NCBI GenBank assembly: GCA_900549375.1
Contig: URNY01000045.1
Location: 1-16,861, forward strand
DNA from: an uncultured Bacteroidales bacterium
GTDB taxonomy: Bacteria > Bacteroidota > Bacteroidia > Bacteroidales > Muribaculaceae
DNA: 16,861 nt
Reading direction: 5' to 3'
In this document: positions 14,605 to 16,861 of the stretch, piece by piece
How the letters are laid out: each line of letters starts with the position of its first letter
Position numbering within the stretch: the first letter of the stretch is position 1
The notes under the pieces: generated by a model
The model's input: the letters and a program-made list of their open reading frames with translations, nothing else
Told to the model about the DNA's origin: nothing
The model's database searches: none
Translations under genes and position numbers: made by a program

Positions 14605-16809
14605 ATGATACAGATTGTTGAGAAACGAGACGGGCGTGTTGTAGGATACAACGAAGAGAAGATAAAGGCTGCTATCCGCAAGGCGATGCTCACCACGGAA
14701 ATGGGCGAGGATGAAGCGTTAATACAGAAGATCACCGACCGCGTGGGAATCGGCGGTAAGGAAAGAATGACCGTCGAAGAGATTCAGGACCGCGTGGAGA
14801 TAGAGCTTATGAAATCCGCGCGCAAGGATGTGGCCAAACGTTATATCGCCTATCGCGACCAGCGTTCCATCGCGCGCCGCGCAAAGACACGCGATATGTT
14901 TCTCGAGATCATCGAGGCGAAAAACAATGATATCACACGCGAGAACGCCAACATGAACACCGACTCGCCCGCCGGAATGATGATGAAATTTGCCAGCGAG
15001 ACAACGAAGCCCTTTGTTGATGATTATCTTTTGAGCCCCGATGTGAAAACGGCTGTGAAAAACAACTATCTGCATATTCATGATAAAGACTACTACCCCA
15101 CCAAGAGTCTGACTTGCGTGCAGCATCCTCTCGACAAAATACTGCGCCATGGTTTCGTGGCCGGCCACGGCGAGTCGCGTCCGGCAAAACGTATCGAGAC
15201 TGCAAGCGTGATAGCCTGCATCTCTCTTGAAACCGCCCAAAATGAGATGCACGGCGGTCAGGCCATTCCCGCTTTCGATTTCTATCTCGCCCCCTTCGTG
15301 AGGAGTTCTTTCATCGAGGAGGTGCGCAATCTTGAGCAACTCACCGGTAAGGATCTCTCGAAACTGTATCATATCGAACTCAAGGACTTCCTTAAACGCG
15401 ACCTCGACGGTCTCCCCGAAGAGGAGCGCCTGCTCCAGCATGCCGTGAACCGCACTGTTGAACGAGTGCATCAGGCCATGGAGGCATTTATCCATAATAT
15501 GAATACCATACATTCGCGCGGCGGAAATCAGGTGGTGTTCTCCTCCATAAACTATGGCACCGATACCTCGGCCGAAGGACGTTGCGTTATCCGAGAGCTT
15601 CTCAATTCCACTTATGAAGGTGTAGGAAACGGAGCCACGGCAATCTTCCCCATTCAGATATGGAAGAAAAAAAGGGGCGTAAGCTATCTGCCCGAAGATC
15701 CCAATTATGATTTATATAAACTGGCCTGCAAGGTGACGGCACGCCGCTTTTTTCCGAATTTCCTCAATCTCGATGCCACCTATAACCGACATGAACTCTG
15801 GAGGGCGGATGATCCTGAAAGATACAGATATGAAGTTGCAACGATGGGTTGTCGCACGCGTGTTTTTGAAAACCGTTACGGCGAGAAAACATCTGTCGGA
15901 CGCGGAAACATATCTTTTTCGACCATCAATATCGTGCGTCTTGCCATAGAGGTGATGAACGTACAGGATAAGGAGGAAAGAATTGCCCGCTTCTTCCAGA
16001 AGCTCGATGAGGTACTTGATATCACGGCCCAGCAGCTTCATGAGCGTTTTCAATTCCAGAAGACAGCTCTCGCCAAACAGTTCCCGCTCGTGATGAGCGT
16101 GCTGTGGAATGGTGCCGATAAACTCGGTCGCAACGACTCTATTGAATCCGTGATCAATCAGGGTACTCTCGGCATCGGCTTCATCGGTCTCGCGGAGTGT
16201 CTGATTGCTCTGGTCGGAAAACATCATGGCGAAAGTGAGGAGGCCCAGGCTCTCGGACTCAAGATCGTGCGCCATATGCGCAGTCGTGTCAATGATTTCA
16301 GCGAAACCTATGGCCACAACTACTCCGTACTCGCCACTCCGGCCGAAGGCCTTTCCGGAAAGTTCACCAAGAAAGACCGCAAATCGTTCGGCATTATCCC
16401 CGGTGTGACCGATAAGGAATATTATACCAACTCCAACCATGTGCCCGTCTATTATCATTGCTCGCCACGCCATAAGGCCAAAGTCGAGGCTCCTTATCAT
16501 GAGCTGACGGGAGGCGGTCATATCTTCTATGTGGAAATCGATGGAGACGCAACGCACAATGAGGAATCGATCATGCAAATTGTGGACCTGATCGATAAGT
16601 ATAACATGGGATATGGCTCGGTGAACCATAACCGCAACCACTGCCCCAACTGCGGCTATGAGAATGCAGATAAGAATGAGACGCATTGTCCCAAATGCGG
16701 GGCGAAGTTCGAGACAATTCAGCGAATTACAGGCTATCTCGTCGGCACAACCGACCGCTGGAATTCCGGCAAACTCGCCGAACTCAACGACCGCGTGGTG
16801 CACGAGTAA
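14605..16809 (+). CDS. nrdD: anaerobic (class III) ribonucleoside-triphosphate reductase
   Basis: NrdD reduces ribonucleoside triphosphates to deoxy forms under anoxia using a glycyl radical that NrdG installs. The 734-aa protein starts with an ATP-cone regulatory domain (about 1-93; IVEKRDGRVVGYNEEKI). The barrel core follows, with C171 in SLTCVQHP and C416 in MGCRTRVF as the likely active-site cysteines, and FSSINYGTDTS (312-322). The C-terminus carries a Cys4 zinc site, C680/C683 (HCPNCG) and C695/C698 (HCPKCG). It ends with the glycyl radical loop RITGYLVGTTDRWNSGK, where G710 is the radical-bearing glycine, and a RVVHE tail. Nothing needed for activity appears missing. The ATG at 14605 gives the standard MIQIVEKRDG start. 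A good promoter lies about 60 nt upstream, and the activase gene appears to begin 17 nt after the stop. Confidence 0.97.
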   Translation: MIQIVEKRDGRVVGYNEEKIKAAIRKAMLTTEMGEDEALIQKITDRVGIGGKERMTVEEIQDRVEIELMKSARKDVAKRYIAYRDQRSIARRAKTRDMFLEIIEAKNNDITRENANMNTDSPAGMMMKFASETTKPFVDDYLLSPDVKTAVKNNYLHIHDKDYYPTKSLTCVQHPLDKILRHGFVAGHGESRPAKRIETASVIACISLETAQNEMHGGQAIPAFDFYLAPFVRSSFIEEVRNLEQLTGKDLSKLYHIELKDFLKRDLDGLPEEERLLQHAVNRTVERVHQAMEAFIHNMNTIHSRGGNQVVFSSINYGTDTSAEGRCVIRELLNSTYEGVGNGATAIFPIQIWKKKRGVSYLPEDPNYDLYKLACKVTARRFFPNFLNLDATYNRHELWRADDPERYRYEVATMGCRTRVFENRYGEKTSVGRGNISFSTINIVRLAIEVMNVQDKEERIARFFQKLDEVLDITAQQLHERFQFQKTALAKQFPLVMSVLWNGADKLGRNDSIESVINQGTLGIGFIGLAECLIALVGKHHGESEEAQALGLKIVRHMRSRVNDFSETYGHNYSVLATPAEGLSGKFTKKDRKSFGIIPGVTDKEYYTNSNHVPVYYHCSPRHKAKVEAPYHELTGGGHIFYVEIDGDATHNEESIMQIVDLIDKYNMGYGSVNHNRNHCPNCGYENADKNETHCPKCGAKFETIQRITGYLVGTTDRWNSGKLAELNDRVVHE

Positions 16810-16826
16810 GAATATGTTGCTCAAAA

Positions 16827-16861
16827 ATGCGTATTCTAAGAATTCTGAAAGGAACAACCGT
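16827..16861 (+). CDS. nrdG: anaerobic RNR activating protein NrdG, first 11 codons (cut by the right edge)
   Basis: The ATG at 16827 opens a frame reading MRILRILKGTT before the window ends. This resembles the start of Bacteroidales NrdG proteins, which begin MRIL- and continue into a T-VDGPG stretch and the radical-SAM CxxxCxxC motif outside the window. It lies 17 nt after nrdD, the usual place for its activase, which generates the glycyl radical on NrdD from S-adenosylmethionine. Another ATG at 16814 in a different frame is also open to the edge but gives a sequence unlike NrdG. The call rests on 11 residues plus context. Confidence 0.7.
   Translation, partial: MRILRILKGTT

Noticed and set aside
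15712..16857. Minus-strand 381-codon open frame
   Set aside because: Antisense to nrdD, including its zinc and glycyl radical motifs, so a codon-bias shadow.
16814..16861. Alternative frame from the ATG at 16814 after nrdD
   Set aside because: Its translation does not resemble NrdG, whereas the ATG at 16827 gives the expected MRIL-type start.

Overview
The window looks like chromosomal DNA of a strictly or mainly anaerobic Bacteroidales bacterium, with a Muribaculaceae/Bacteroides-like flavour. This is inferred from several things. There is a secreted protein with a type IX secretion (gliding motility-associated) C-terminal sorting domain, a Bacteroidota trait. ProRS is of the eukaryote/archaeal-like type without an editing insertion. 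A class III (glycyl radical) ribonucleotide reductase is present. Promoter candidates fit the Bacteroidota -33 TTTG / -7 TAnnTTTG pattern rather than sigma70 boxes. Shine-Dalgarno sequences are mostly weak or absent. No species can be named from sequence reading alone.

Layout. Positions 1-3192 (minus strand) form a probable transcription unit: a DUF389 membrane protein, then an unrecognised T9SS-sorted secreted protein, then the start of uvrA, which runs off the left edge. From the 233-nt divergent region, dapA and dnaG read rightwards (3426-6507) and overlap by 32 nt; dnaG has a TTG start. Convergent to them, reading leftwards from 12598 to 6555, lies a tightly packed set: proS, a periplasmic dipeptidyl peptidase IV, a 453-aa membrane protein of unknown function, and miaA. 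Upstream of proS is a strong terminator that ends the preceding leftward gene, a short-form malic enzyme (12804-14102). A 502-nt intergenic region follows. It carries a 146-bp dispersed-repeat-like (REP/MITE-like) element made of nested palindromes, paired direct repeats, and a very good Bacteroidota promoter for nrdD (14605-16809). The first 11 codons of the probable activase gene nrdG close the window.

Functionally most of this is housekeeping: DNA repair (uvrA), replication priming (dnaG), lysine/cell-wall precursor synthesis (dapA), tRNA modification and charging (miaA, proS), peptide digestion in the periplasm (DPP IV), NADPH/pyruvate metabolism (malic enzyme) and anaerobic dNTP synthesis (nrdDG). 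I do not see a defence system, phage, CRISPR array, integron or secretion gene cluster. The items most worth following up are the unknown membrane protein fused translationally to miaA, the palindromic element upstream of nrdD, the possible operator repeats beside it, and the unknown T9SS cargo in the DUF389 unit.
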